The notes: generated by a model not told the origin, from the sequence alone. 64,000 nucleotides of DNA from Chengkuizengella sediminis (GCF_010078385.1 NZ_SIJC01000006.1:62001-126000), one strand, 5' to 3'. Shown: positions 36,628-45,572, numbered from the stretch's first letter. Numbers and translations are program-made.

Positions 36628-36682
36628 AAAGGATCATACCTAATTAGAAGAGTTTTGACTATTAGTATGATCCTTTATTTGA
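36628..36682 (+). terminator. Terminator hairpin
   Basis: Perfect 12-bp arms AAAGGATCATAC and GTATGATCCTTT are followed by ATTTGATATTTG. A second hairpin, TCCCATAAA/TTTATGGGA, lies at 36760-36783. Confidence 0.6.
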
Positions 36683-37005
36683 TATTTGCGCAAAATAAAT
36701 CTTAAATAGTACGCAAAATAAAATTGAAATTCACATCTTTGAATCAAAAATAGTATTGTCCCATAAACGGCCATTTATGGGAATGATCTATGCTACACCT
36801 TAAAACGTGATTTTCATTAGTAGCTCCATATCCGGGGGGATGGGCAAAATACTCAATTTAGAATCTATTTGTATAAAAATAGTAAGTTTTTAGATGAGTT
36901 TTACAAATATAATTTTACATATTTCCCGATTTACAAAAAAGCAAAGATCAATATTTTAGAGGAACTTCACAATCTGCACCTCCAGACCTATTTGTTTTTA
37001 CCCAT

Positions 37006-37932
37006 TTAAAAAAAGATTTCTTGGTTTATTTGATCCTTCACTTTAAAATGGCGAACAAACCATTTAAAATCATAAATTAATGATTCATTGAGTTGAGCTC
37101 TCCGATCCCAAACGTCACTTTTTTGCAACAGTTTGACTGCTTCTTGTATTCGTTTAGGATAGAGCATTGCAAAATATCTAATCATTTGTAAGCAGGCGGG
37201 TTCACTTAAATATAGTAGTCCAAACCTGAGATTATTGTGAATCAAATTCGCTCCTAGTCCTTTTAAAAAGGTGCTAACTTCTTCTATCGTTTTAAATCGA
37301 TGATTTACTTGGAGAGATGGGGCGGACACAATTTCAGCGCCACTCAACCATGCCCTGATACTAAATTCGGGCTCGTCACCTCCATATATCATCATACCTT
37401 GATCATATCCTCCAATTCTCTCAAACAACTTTTTGGTAAGCACAGTCCCTGCTGAAGATGCAATTTGAACGAAAGGCGAGCGATCAACATCCAATTTTTG
37501 ATTCCACCTTATCCCCACAAAAGGTACAACTAAATGGCTTCCGTAACCTTTAAAATTTGATTTAGGATCACAAATGGTAGCCGCTATAATTTTATTATCT
37601 TCTATGTTATTTAAAACAAAGCTATCCCACCCCTTGCTAAAATGCACATGTGCATCCGTTATAAAAACAATGTCACCTTGTGCCATACTTACACCATAGT
37701 TCCTTGCTCGTGGAATGCCTACATGCTCATTAAGCCGAAACACCTTAACACAAACTTCAGAAACCTCGTCTACCATTTTTTCATAGAAAGGATCATCAGA
37801 GGCATCATCTACTATAATAAATTCTTTCTCACAAGCAGTAACACTGTTCTCCATAATGGACTTGATTGTTCCAATTAAACGATCAGATTCATTTCTTACA
37901 GGAATTACTATGCTAATAAACGAATAAGACAT
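37006..37932 (-). CDS. Family 2 glycosyltransferase (GT-A fold)
   Basis: A 308-aa protein. ISIVIPVRNESDRLIGTIKS is the GT-A start, IIVDDASDDPFYEKM binds the nucleotide, FITDAHVHFSKGWD gives the DxH metal site, and GGYDQGMMIYGGDEPEFSIR is the acceptor/base region, as in polypeptide sugar transferases and SunS-like S-glycosyltransferases. No membrane segment, so it acts in the cytoplasm. A 90-aa gene lies 96 bases upstream on the same strand and encodes a leader-like peptide, a possible substrate; see the findings. Confidence 0.8.
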   Translation of the reverse strand: MSYSFISIVIPVRNESDRLIGTIKSIMENSVTACEKEFIIVDDASDDPFYEKMVDEVSEVCVKVFRLNEHVGIPRARNYGVSMAQGDIVFITDAHVHFSKGWDSFVLNNIEDNKIIAATICDPKSNFKGYGSHLVVPFVGIRWNQKLDVDRSPFVQIASSAGTVLTKKLFERIGGYDQGMMIYGGDEPEFSIRAWLSGAEIVSAPSLQVNHRFKTIEEVSTFLKGLGANLIHNNLRFGLLYLSEPACLQMIRYFAMLYPKRIQEAVKLLQKSDVWDRRAQLNESLIYDFKWFVRHFKVKDQINQEIFF

Positions 37933-38028
37933 TGTAACTTTTCCCCCCAGCTTTGACTTGTTTGCATATTCTTCTTCAAAAAAACGAACTTTTGAGTATA
38001 GGTGAAGCTATAATTGTGGTGTAAAAAG

Positions 38029-38301
38029 TCAACGTTTTTTTTCACCATCTAGCTTAATATTTCTTGGTCGTTTAACGAGTAGTAAATCATCAGCACTGGT
38101 TAGAGCCTCCAACGATTTTCCAGTAAGTCCGTACATTTTTGCGATTTCAACAGGGTTATCCTTGAGCAAGTTTAATATTTTTGAATCATTCGAAATATCC
38201 TTGAGTATCTGAACGAGTTTTTCAGAATTCATACGATCGTCATTTTGTCTATGAACTTTATGTGTTTTCCCTTGAACATTACTTTCTTTTTTGTTATCCA
38301 T
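38029..38301 (-). CDS. 90-aa leader-like peptide, possible RiPP precursor
   Basis: The first 30 residues are charged and polar (DNKKESNVQGKTHKVHRQ). Residues 38-72 form a helical region (ILNLLKDNPVEIAKMYGL, TGKSLEALTSADDLLL) like the leader-type helix of Nif11 or LigA-type RiPP precursors. The end is KRPRNIKLDGEKKR without Cys. Good AGGAGGC site. It precedes the glycosyltransferase gene on the same strand. The precursor role is inference. Confidence 0.6.
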   Translation of the reverse strand: MDNKKESNVQGKTHKVHRQNDDRMNSEKLVQILKDISNDSKILNLLKDNPVEIAKMYGLTGKSLEALTSADDLLLVKRPRNIKLDGEKKR

Positions 38302-38548
38302 ACTGCCTCCTTATAAAAAAAATTCAAAAATACATACAAAAAAGTATATGTAAATTGTTACAACTTTATTAATGAGTATGCAATATGATCAAAAACGGCT
38401 GTTTCTGGTGCCGAAATCTCATGATATTTAAACAAATTTCGTTTCATCGTTCAGGTGCTGGTTCTATCCCAAGAAAAAAAGTTTTATCTTATGACATTTC
38501 ATCTATTGACACTGACAAATGCGGATTTATGATCACCTAAGGCAGATG

Positions 38549-38581
38549 TCCAATCAGACTATTTATTCTGTTCATATAATA
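38549..38581 (+). promoter_or_regulatory. Mother-cell-type promoter of the Cys-rich gene
   Basis: TCCAATC (38549-38555), 17 bases, then CATATAATA (38573-38581), which fits the sigma-E/sigma-K -10 consensus CATANNNTA. The paralogous gene on the minus strand has TCCAATC, 17 bases, CATAAAATA. A further shared box GACAAATGCGGATTT or ACAAATGCGGATTT lies upstream of both (38514 here). Confidence 0.6.
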
Positions 38582-38612
38582 ACTCACCAAATGTAAAAAG
38601 GAGGTGAATCTT

Positions 38613-39164
38613 ATGGGACATTTCGATAGATCAGTCTGTAACTGTTGCGTTTGTCCGATGCAGTGTGCTTTAGAACAGTTGGAAAATGCAGGAACAGAGA
38701 TCAATGCTATCATCACAACATTGGGTGCTATACTACCAAGTGGGGGCGCCATGTCTTTTACACTAACAGAAGTCAAAGATTTTATTGCAACGACGAGTGA
38801 GGGAATAGAAATTGCAATCTGTCAAATCATTACAGTCGGTTTTCTAACTCTCCCAGCGGATTTTAAATTAAAGCCCATTCGAAAGGACGTCGTTGGAGAA
38901 TGTGTATGTTGTGAAGACCCCACGACGAATTTGCTAGCAAGTAAGATTGGACAGCAAATATCTATACCTTCTGGTGGAGGACCTAGCGGCATATTATCAG
39001 CATGTATAGCAGCTGTGGGAGAAGGAATTGTTTTATTGAAAGATATTGACATGGGTGGTCTACCACCAACACCATTTAGTATAACTTCTACATGCTTGTT
39101 GGACGCTATAGGACCTCCTATGGCTCAAGGTTTTATTTATACAAATTTATTCTTATCAGACTGA
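38613..39164 (+). CDS. Cys-rich probable spore-surface protein
   Basis: A 183-aa protein. The start GHFDRSVCNCCVCPMQCALE and the middle GECVCCEDPTTN are shared with the paralogue at 55632-56099. The rest is a small hydrophobic beta-rich body with Gly-rich turns. There is no signal peptide. AGGAGGTG precedes ATG 38613. The mother-cell-type promoter and many Cys residues suggest a disulfide-linked coat or exosporium component; this is inferred. Confidence 0.7.
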   Translation: MGHFDRSVCNCCVCPMQCALEQLENAGTEINAIITTLGAILPSGGAMSFTLTEVKDFIATTSEGIEIAICQIITVGFLTLPADFKLKPIRKDVVGECVCCEDPTTNLLASKIGQQISIPSGGGPSGILSACIAAVGEGIVLLKDIDMGGLPPTPFSITSTCLLDAIGPPMAQGFIYTNLFLSD

Positions 39165-39239
39165 TAGGGTATTAGTCCATAGCATACTTAATCCATTCAT
39201 AAGACCAGAAATCATTGCATTTTTTAGTTCTTCAGGCAT
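39156..39239 (-). CDS. 27-aa peptide overlapping the Cys-rich gene end
   Basis: ATG after AAAGGAAGTG reads MPEELKNAMISGLMNGLSML and ends WTNTLSV. It is amphipathic. It overlaps the 3' end of the convergent gene by nine bases. The ribosome site is good; no known family. Confidence 0.4.
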   Translation of the reverse strand: MPEELKNAMISGLMNGLSMLWTNTLSV

Positions 39240-39414
39240 AATTAACACTTCCTTTTAATCATGATTTAAGAGTGGGGTGTATTGTCCCTCGATACGGTTA
39301 AACCCTTGTTATTACTAGGATTTTGAATAGCGCTATTTTGTTGAAAAACAAATTTTGATTTAAATTAAAGTGTGCTGGTAATAACTAGCGATCAATATAG
39401 AAGAAGATAGACAA

Positions 39415-39580
39415 TAGAATGATTAAACTTTTTTATAAAAATTAAGTAGTTAATCTCAAATTTAGAATCCATTTTGATCAATCTTTTTTCAAAATGGATT
39501 CTTTTTGTTTGCCATAGAATATGAAATTGCGTGAGGTGTTTGATCAAACTTTTTTCAAAGCCTACAAAATGGATGATTGT
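39415..39580 (+). repeat. R1-L interior without R1 arms
   Basis: TAAACTTTTTTATAAAAATT, AAGTAGTTAATCTCAAATTT, the hairpin GAATCCATTTTGATCAATC with TTTCAAAATGGATTC, TTTGCCATAGAATATG and GATCAAACTTTTTTCAAA follow the order at 45600-45765. Confidence 0.7.
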
Positions 39581-39802
39581 AGACATGGATATTAGAAGCA
39601 GTTGGACAATTTGTAAAGGTGATCAGAACCACATATAAATTTAAATCAGGTATGATATAGGACTTAAGTAAACTTAAGAGAAACGAATACACATCGTGTC
39701 TTGCTTGTTTAGATTATACTGTAATCTTCTCATTGTATAAAAAGATGTGGTAATAAATCTCTCATATCCTGATTGCCATCGTCTATGGTAAGCATGATTA
39801 AA

Positions 39803-39814
39803 TTATTCAACAAT
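39803..39814 (+). repeat. Left-arm piece of an R1 copy split by IS110
   Basis: TTATTCAACAAT ends here; the next R1 bases, CTGGCGC, occur 1488 bp later at 41303. Confidence 0.6.
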
Positions 39815-39949
39815 ACCAGCTAATAGGAAGTCAATAATAAACTCTAAAAATTTTTATTTAGATGTGTTAGGATAAAAATAAGCATAGCAAATAAGCCTCC
39901 TTCTAAGGATTTAGGAAGTTTTTCTTTTAATTGATTATTTTGGTATAAA

Positions 39950-41146
39950 CTATATTACAAATGTTTCTTTTCGTTTTAATAAGGTATAAATCCAGTGAAT
40001 GAGCTTATTAGCACAAGCAATGACTGCGACTTTATGTGGCTTACCTTCCTCTCGTTTTCTATCATAGAATTCTTTTAGTCTAGGATTTCGAGTGTTTATC
40101 AAGCCACATTGTACGGCCGTATATAAAATTTGTCTAAGTCTACTAGAGCCTCTTTTTGTAATAAGATTAATACTCGCTTTAAATTTGCCCGACTCATGAA
40201 CACTAGGATCAATTCCGGCAAAGGCAACGAGTTTCTTGGGGTTATTAAATCGATCAATTTCACCAATCTCAGAGATGATTGTGGCTGCAATCTTACCTCC
40301 AATACCAGGGATTGATCGAATAATATGATATGCTTCAAACTCTTGAGCCATGGCATCTATCTCCGCCTCTAACTGGGATAGGTGTTTTTGGTACTGTAGA
40401 AGCATTTCAATATACATCTTTAAACTAATAAGATAACTGTAGTATAGCGTTTGTTTATATGGATTATTTCTTGCGGCAGATGTTAGTTCCTCCGCCTTTT
40501 TCACTGACCAGGACTTCGAACGACTCTTACATAGATGGTGAATTTCATGTGCAATTTCACTAAGACTCAGTTCTTCAACTTCTTTAGGTGTTGGAAAAGT
40601 GAGTAGGGTATGTAGGGAAACCTTTGAAAATAAGTCCCCAAATACTCCTTTATACTCAGGAAAGACCTGATCTAATATAGTATGAAATTGCAACTTGGTT
40701 TGTACATAGATTCCCGTCAGGGAATCATGTTGTCTACTGAGATTACGAAGGTTTAGCGTTTGAATACTTTTCTTTTGAAATGCTTCTAGGTCTTCTTTGT
40801 AATACAGCTCACAGAGGTGATAGGCATCCATGGCATCTGTTTTGACTTTTCGTAGACTCACTTTTTTGGCCTCATATGAAATGACAGGATTGACTAAATA
40901 ATAGGTTACACCATGGTCCTCTAAAAATTGCAAGACAGGCTCGTGATAGTGCCCTGTTGATTCAAATATAACTTCCGGAGGTTGTCCGCCTTTTTGCTCT
41001 ACCTCCTGATAAAACAAATAAAAATCATGTAAGCCCATTCGATCGTGTTTAAACTTAAAACTCTTTTTGTAAGGACTTTTCTTTTCTAGAAACGCTTGAA
41101 CTTGGCTTTCTCCTTTTGCAACATCCAGACCAATGACTGGATCCAT
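39950..41146 (-). CDS. IS110-family transposase (DEDD recombinase)
   Basis: A 398-aa protein, full length. The N-terminal RuvC-like domain starts DPVIGLDVAKGESQVQAF, with VIFESTGHYHEPVLQFL and VKTDAMDAYHLCELY giving the further acidic residues. The C-terminal Transposase_20 part has IIRSIPGIGGKIAATIISEI and AFAGIDPSVHESGKF, with the catalytic Ser region. In this family a bridge RNA from the non-coding end directs target choice. It looks intact and may be active. Confidence 0.92.
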   Translation of the reverse strand: MDPVIGLDVAKGESQVQAFLEKKSPYKKSFKFKHDRMGLHDFYLFYQEVEQKGGQPPEVIFESTGHYHEPVLQFLEDHGVTYYLVNPVISYEAKKVSLRKVKTDAMDAYHLCELYYKEDLEAFQKKSIQTLNLRNLSRQHDSLTGIYVQTKLQFHTILDQVFPEYKGVFGDLFSKVSLHTLLTFPTPKEVEELSLSEIAHEIHHLCKSRSKSWSVKKAEELTSAARNNPYKQTLYYSYLISLKMYIEMLLQYQKHLSQLEAEIDAMAQEFEAYHIIRSIPGIGGKIAATIISEIGEIDRFNNPKKLVAFAGIDPSVHESGKFKASINLITKRGSSRLRQILYTAVQCGLINTRNPRLKEFYDRKREEGKPHKVAVIACANKLIHWIYTLLKRKETFVI

Positions 41147-41302
41147 GTTGTATCACTTCCCTTTAATAGATTTGCCGGCAACCCCTAACCAAACTTGTAG
41201 TTTCATAGCTTCGCTTGTTATACGGGATCTATGTCCCAACCAGCCTCAAACATGTTTCTACAAGTAGGGGGTGAACAGTATTGTGGACGGGATCGAATCC
41301 CT
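41147..41302 (-). ncRNA. IS110 non-coding end, candidate bridge RNA region
   Basis: 156 bases upstream of the transposase start hold GC-richer sequence with possible hairpins (CTACAAGTTTGG-like and CTTGTAGAAACATG segments are complementary in part). In IS110 elements the bridge RNA comes from this position. I did not fold it. Confidence 0.4.
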
Positions 41303-41361
41303 CTGGCGCTTTTCTCTAAGAGAAGTGTCTTTCTTTATGAATCGGGCCAGATTGTGGAAGA
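41303..41361 (+). repeat. R1 element, right portion after IS110
   Basis: CTGGCGCTTTTCTCTAAGAG, AAGTGTCTTTCTTTATGAATC, right arm GGGCCAGATTGTGGAAGA. Confidence 0.85.
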
Positions 41362-41600
41362 TAACACTTGTTGGGAAAGTAAAATAAAATATCATTCTAA
41401 ATATATTGATCCTGATTTCTAATAAATTTAAAAGGGTAGTCTAAAATAATGTAAGGTGTGATATTTGGATAAAAAGATATTTAGGTGAGAGAGAAGATAA
41501 TGATATGCTAAAATTGAGGTGGATTTTAAAGGAAAATTTTAAATTTAACGGACCATTTAATAAACAAATTTCTTTCATAAATTAAAGGTGGTTAAAGAGT

Positions 41601-42956
41601 ATGGAGATTAACAAATTCCTATCAAAGTGGGAGCAAATACTACATAAATTAAACAGCAATAACGGAAAAGTTTTTCCAATTGAAATTGGAAAAAGAGCAA
41701 CGGCACAGGAGATAACAGCAAAGGAAAAAGAGTTAGGTTATCAATTACCTCCTTCGTATAAACATATATTACTGAACTTAGGAAAGTCACTCTCGTTTTA
41801 TTACTCTTTTTCTAACGATACAATGATTCCAAGTGAATTCAAGGAAATATTCTCAGGAGAGATAAATTGGAACATTGATTTCCTTCAGAATTTAGATACG
41901 TTAGCTGACGAACTGATGGAAGACGGAGAAGATTATGGAAAGACACTTAGGGGGAAATTAGAATTTGCTCATGCTGGAAATGGAGATGTTTATGCGTTCG
42001 ATATGTCTGTTGAGGGCGAAGAGAAACCAGTTATTTATTGGGATCATGAAGATGACTCAGTTACTTATATTGCGGATTCATTTATTGATTATTTATTTAG
42101 GATTACCGAACTAGCGTGTATTGGCAGTGAAAAGTGGCAGCTTGAATATTTTCTAAGTGATACTGGATTGGTAACTACAAGTTCAGCAGCAATTAAGTGG
42201 AAAAATTGGTTCAACTCATTTTCTGAGACAATGTTAGATGATGTCAAAAATGACATGGAACAGCTAGTAGCTTTTGTTGTTTATCGTAAGAAACTAGATG
42301 AAAAAGAAATCAACTATCTCCAGAAATTTAATAGAAAAGTGTTATTTGACTTTCTTTTAAAAGAACTACATAAAAAAGAGGTTTTAAATAATCAAAGGAT
42401 AATATGTGAGATTATCGGAAGAGTTTTAGGAGATTACGTAGAGACATGGGTAAAAAGCTTATGGGAAGACAAAAAAACTGTTATAGATACTAGATTGCGT
42501 TCCTGCCTAACGTCAATGTGTATGAGTAAGGATGAAGGGCTATCTTTAGTATTTAATTTTCTTGAACAAGTATCTAATAAACAAATATCTGGGTATGAAG
42601 CTCTGTCCCATCTTGGAGACTTTCATTCGAGAGATGTTATTTCATGGATGGAAGGTCATGTTAAATTTCCTGTTACTGAAGGTTGGGACGAACTATTCTT
42701 CAGATCAAACTTTTCTTGGGAAGAGTTAGAAAGGTGGACCATGTTAGAAGAAAAACATGAAGTAACTGTAATACACGCCTTAGAAAAGTATGTCCATGAT
42801 ACCGTCTCAAATAATAAGCATCCTCATGATATATTAACTATTCCAACGAAATTGGAATTCATTGATTTTCTTGTCAATTTACGTGGTAAGCAAGTGTTGA
42901 AAAGGCGGGTAATGCCCATAGAAAATGTTATACAAAACATAAATATCTTTTATTAA
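41601..42956 (+). CDS. Large SMI1/KNR4-domain protein
   Basis: A 451-aa protein. Residues 25-170 carry the SMI1/KNR4 domain (AKEKELGYQLPPSYKHILLN, FAHAGNGDVYAFDMS, PVIYWDHEDDSVTYIADSF). The remaining 280 residues are helical with repeated Trp-rich segments and are not recognised. This length fits multi-domain immunity or toxin-associated proteins. AAAGGTGG precedes ATG 41601. Single-gene unit between R1 copies at 41303 and 42994. Confidence 0.8.
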   Translation: MEINKFLSKWEQILHKLNSNNGKVFPIEIGKRATAQEITAKEKELGYQLPPSYKHILLNLGKSLSFYYSFSNDTMIPSEFKEIFSGEINWNIDFLQNLDTLADELMEDGEDYGKTLRGKLEFAHAGNGDVYAFDMSVEGEEKPVIYWDHEDDSVTYIADSFIDYLFRITELACIGSEKWQLEYFLSDTGLVTTSSAAIKWKNWFNSFSETMLDDVKNDMEQLVAFVVYRKKLDEKEINYLQKFNRKVLFDFLLKELHKKEVLNNQRIICEIIGRVLGDYVETWVKSLWEDKKTVIDTRLRSCLTSMCMSKDEGLSLVFNFLEQVSNKQISGYEALSHLGDFHSRDVISWMEGHVKFPVTEGWDELFFRSNFSWEELERWTMLEEKHEVTVIHALEKYVHDTVSNNKHPHDILTIPTKLEFIDFLVNLRGKQVLKRRVMPIENVIQNINIFY

Positions 42957-42993
42957 GAGTGTAGATCTTAAACTAGCAGGTAAGCGGAGTCCC

Positions 42994-43064
42994 ATCTTCC
43001 ACAATCTGGCGCTATTCTCTAATAGAGAAGCGTCTTTCTTTATGAATGGGGCCAGATTGTGGAA
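42994..43064 (+). repeat. R1 element, best-preserved copy
   Basis: TTCCACAATCTGGC and GCCAGATTGTGGAA pair perfectly over 14 bp. Between them are GCTATTCTCTAATAGAGAAG and CGTCTTTCTTTATGAATGG, with inner stem TTCTCT/AGAGAA. Confidence 0.95.
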
Positions 43065-43137
43065 TAGCGTATTGTAAAGATGATGCAAATTTGAAATAAT
43101 TATTTGTAGGAATAGGCAGGAGGTGTAATAGTAAAAA

Positions 43138-43845
43138 ATGGAAATAAAAAAGGAGATAATTCTTGTAGGAACGTTTCATTTTGAACAAGAGAAAAGATTA
43201 ATAGAAGAAAAGAATTTAGAAATTCTAGAGTTAGTTAACTACTTATCTGAACTTAAACCTTTTAAAATAGCTTTGGAGTATGAAAAAAGTCAAAAATCTC
43301 AATTAAATAAAAAATATAAAAATCATAATAATGTTTATGATATTAATGAAATTGAACAATTAGGTTTTAGATTGGCAAATCAATTACAGCATGAAGAAGT
43401 GTTTCCAGTAAATTGGGACGGTAAAATTACTGAAGATGATCTAATCGAACTTAATCAAACCATTCAAAGCAAATATCCAGAAATTTCAAAGATTATAAAT
43501 TCATATTCTCAAAAAACTGGGAATATAAATCCTGCTAGTCATTTGCTTGATATATATAAACACCAAAATGATAAAGATATGATTGATGAATTAGAAAATA
43601 TGTATCTCTCTTTTGCTACAGTAGAAAAAGATGGTGCATCTGTAGGAGTGGATTTTTTGAATAAATGGATTGAAAGAGAGCTAATGATATTTAAAAATAT
43701 AATTGAAATTTCTGATAAAACAAATGAAAGGATCTTACTCATAATTGGAAGTGATCATCTCTGGATGTTACAGAAATTATTTGAAGGAAATGGCTGGACA
43801 GTTTGGAATCCATTCAGTAATTGTAATTATACAACTCCATTATAG
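43138..43845 (+). CDS. DUF5694 domain protein
   Basis: A 235-aa soluble protein. IILVGTFHFEQEKRLIEEKN near the start, KIALEYEKSQKSQLNKKY and RILLIIGSDHLWMLQKLF near the end are the DUF5694 pattern, distantly like the TraB/EreA group with conserved His and Glu residues. A hydrolase is possible; activity is unknown. AGGAGGTG lies 15 bases before the ATG, longer than usual. Single-gene unit. Confidence 0.75.
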   Translation: MEIKKEIILVGTFHFEQEKRLIEEKNLEILELVNYLSELKPFKIALEYEKSQKSQLNKKYKNHNNVYDINEIEQLGFRLANQLQHEEVFPVNWDGKITEDDLIELNQTIQSKYPEISKIINSYSQKTGNINPASHLLDIYKHQNDKDMIDELENMYLSFATVEKDGASVGVDFLNKWIERELMIFKNIIEISDKTNERILLIIGSDHLWMLQKLFEGNGWTVWNPFSNCNYTTPL

Positions 43846-43917
43846 CTTCCTTATTAAAACCAAACTTAGTAATTTATTTAAAAAGTAAGAGACTTTAATA
43901 AAGCTAATTTCCTGTAC

Positions 43918-43965
43918 ATCTTTAACAAAATGGCGCAATCCTAGAACAAGGATCAGCGCTCAATT
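43918..43965 (+). repeat. R1 short variant
   Basis: ATCTTTAACAAAATGGCGC followed by AATCCTAGAACAAGGATCAG; the inner hairpin ATCCTAGAACAAGGAT differs from the usual one, and there is no right arm. Confidence 0.6.
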
Positions 43966-44155
43966 TCATTTTAGAGCCATTTAATTAAAGAACGGCAACC
44001 GAAAATTCAATTTTCGTAGCTAGATAGAGGGAAATTAGTCCGCAGGTATTAATCCCTTCGGATGTACTAATTAAATAGAGCAAACAGTGGTAAGACATCT
44101 GTGAGCTAATATTATAATATAAAGTTTATCTAATTATTCGAGGAGGAATTGAACT

Positions 44156-44518
44156 ATGACTTCAGAAAGCCATGTTCTCAAGCAAAAACAAATAGCAGAG
44201 TCATTTTCTAATGGTAATTTTGAGCCTGCTTTTCCATTTCTAGCAAAAATAATTGAATGGAATATCGTTGGTGACAAAACCTTAGTAGGTAGGGAAGCTG
44301 TAATAGAAGAATGCAAGAAAACTTCAAATTATTTCAAAACTATAACCACTAAATTCACTACATTGAATGTAATTTCCGAAAAAAATTGTGTTGCAGTAAA
44401 TGGAACAGCTGAATTTATTCGCAATGGTGAACAATTATCTTTTGTTTCAGCCTGTGATGTCTATATTTTTAATGATAAAAATGAACTGCAAAGAATTGAT
44501 TCTTATTGTATCAAATGA
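44156..44518 (+). CDS. SnoaL/NTF2-like protein
   Basis: A 120-aa protein with the cone-shaped NTF2 fold pattern: KQIAESFSNGNFEPAFPFLA, KIIEWNIVGDKTLVGREAVI and ACDVYIFNDKNELQRIDSYC. Such proteins bind small molecules or act as isomerase-like enzymes; no substrate can be given. GAGGAGG precedes the ATG. Single-gene unit. Confidence 0.8.
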   Translation: MTSESHVLKQKQIAESFSNGNFEPAFPFLAKIIEWNIVGDKTLVGREAVIEECKKTSNYFKTITTKFTTLNVISEKNCVAVNGTAEFIRNGEQLSFVSACDVYIFNDKNELQRIDSYCIK

Positions 44519-44572
44519 GACGCTTTGCTTTCTTCTGTCAAAAGTATTTGTTAAGGCTTATAAGGATGGAAG

Positions 44573-44606
44573 TTTTGCAACAATCTGGCGCATTAATAGA
44601 ACACGG
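44573..44606 (+). repeat. R1 short variant
   Basis: TTTGCAACAATCTGGCGC followed by ATTAATAGAACACGG; no right arm. Confidence 0.65.
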
Positions 44607-44688
44607 TTTAACATAAGATAGACATCACTAAAATTAAAGAGAAAAATGAATATTAATTTTGTATAGAAGTGAAAGGAAAGGAGAAATA

Positions 44689-45078
44689 ATGGAAATTGAA
44701 ATTATTGATATAGGTGTTAAAATACATGAAACACCATTAGACGAAATATATACTGATCCGGAATTAAATAAAATAATAGTAGAATTCGATGATATAAATG
44801 AAAATCGTTGGAAAGTTTCATTTGGTCCTTGTCAAGGTTTAAAAAAAACAACTATAGATTGTTTTGATTATACTATATTATTTGTTAATGATGAGTATCC
44901 ACGTTCATTATTAAAAGTAAATAATTCAAGTTGGCTAAAAGAAATGAATTTGGTACTCAAACAAAAAGATCCACATGCAACTTTTATGGATAAATCAATT
45001 CATTTCATTTTCCCGTTTCAAGATGACATATTAGAAATTGCAGCATGGGGGGATTTTAAAGTAGAACGTATAAGTTAA
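44689..45078 (+). CDS. Hypothetical 129-aa protein
   Basis: A soluble beta-rich acidic protein: MEIEIIDIGVKIHETPLDEI, NRWKVSFGPCQGLKKTTIDC and IHFIFPFQDDILEIAAWGDF. Its pattern of strands ending with a WGDF motif occurs in accessory-region proteins of unknown role, perhaps immunity-like. ATG 44689 follows AAAGGAG. Followed 45 bases later by a broken Nudix gene. Confidence 0.65.
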   Translation: MEIEIIDIGVKIHETPLDEIYTDPELNKIIVEFDDINENRWKVSFGPCQGLKKTTIDCFDYTILFVNDEYPRSLLKVNNSSWLKEMNLVLKQKDPHATFMDKSIHFIFPFQDDILEIAAWGDFKVERIS

Positions 45079-45123
45079 AGGAATATTATTTTATTTATCT
45101 TTTATAAAAGGGGCTTATACTCA

Positions 45124-45565
45124 ATGCAAAAATGGTTTGGTTCATCATGTGTTTGTGTTAATGAAAATGGTAAATTGCTAATGGTCTTACAAGGAAAACC
45201 TGAAGAGAAAAAAACCTGGTCTATTTCCATCGGGAGGAAAGGAACACAATGAAACTTTTCAAGAATGCTGTGTTCGAGAGATTGAGGAAGAAACAGGATA
45301 TATAGCTGAAATAGTTAAAGAAATTAAGGTGAAAGAAGGAAATGATAGGTATTATAACAGATCTGTCGAAGTCCATTATTTTTTAGTTAAAATACTAGGT
45401 GGGAAAGAAACAATTCAAGATCCAGATAATCTTATTCATGATATCGCTTGGAAAACCTTAGATGAAATAAAGTTTTTAGAATTAACTTTCCCTGAAGATA
45501 GAGATTTTCTTATTGATTACATTACGAAAGAATACAAATCAAATCAAAATACTGCTTCAATATAA
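45124..45565 (+). pseudogene. Nudix hydrolase gene with one frameshift
   Basis: ATG 45124 starts MQKWFGSSCVCVNENGKLLM. One extra base near 45221 shifts the frame just before the Nudix box. In the other frame the box is intact (SGGKEHNETFQECCVREIEE then ETG), and the rest stays open to the stop at 45565. Without the shift the enzyme would be about 147 aa and complete, so the lesion is recent or a sequencing error. Confidence 0.8.
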
Positions 45566-45572
45566 TTAGGTA

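Larger units (their letters stand above)
39815..41302 (-). mobile_element. IS110-family insertion sequence within an R1 copy
   Basis: Joining the sequence before 39815 (TTCAACAAT) to that after 41302 (CTGGCGCTTTTC) restores a typical R1, so these are the likely ends of a 1488-bp element, a normal IS110 length. Terminal inverted repeats are not evident, as usual for the family. The left boundary is less certain than the right. Confidence 0.7.

Noticed and set aside
41231-41422. 63-codon plus frame across the IS110 end and R1
   Set aside because: It spans a repeat border and has no ribosome site; the codons are just R1 sequence read through.
44400-44621. 73-codon plus frame
   Set aside because: It overlaps the SnoaL-like gene in another frame and runs into an R1 copy.
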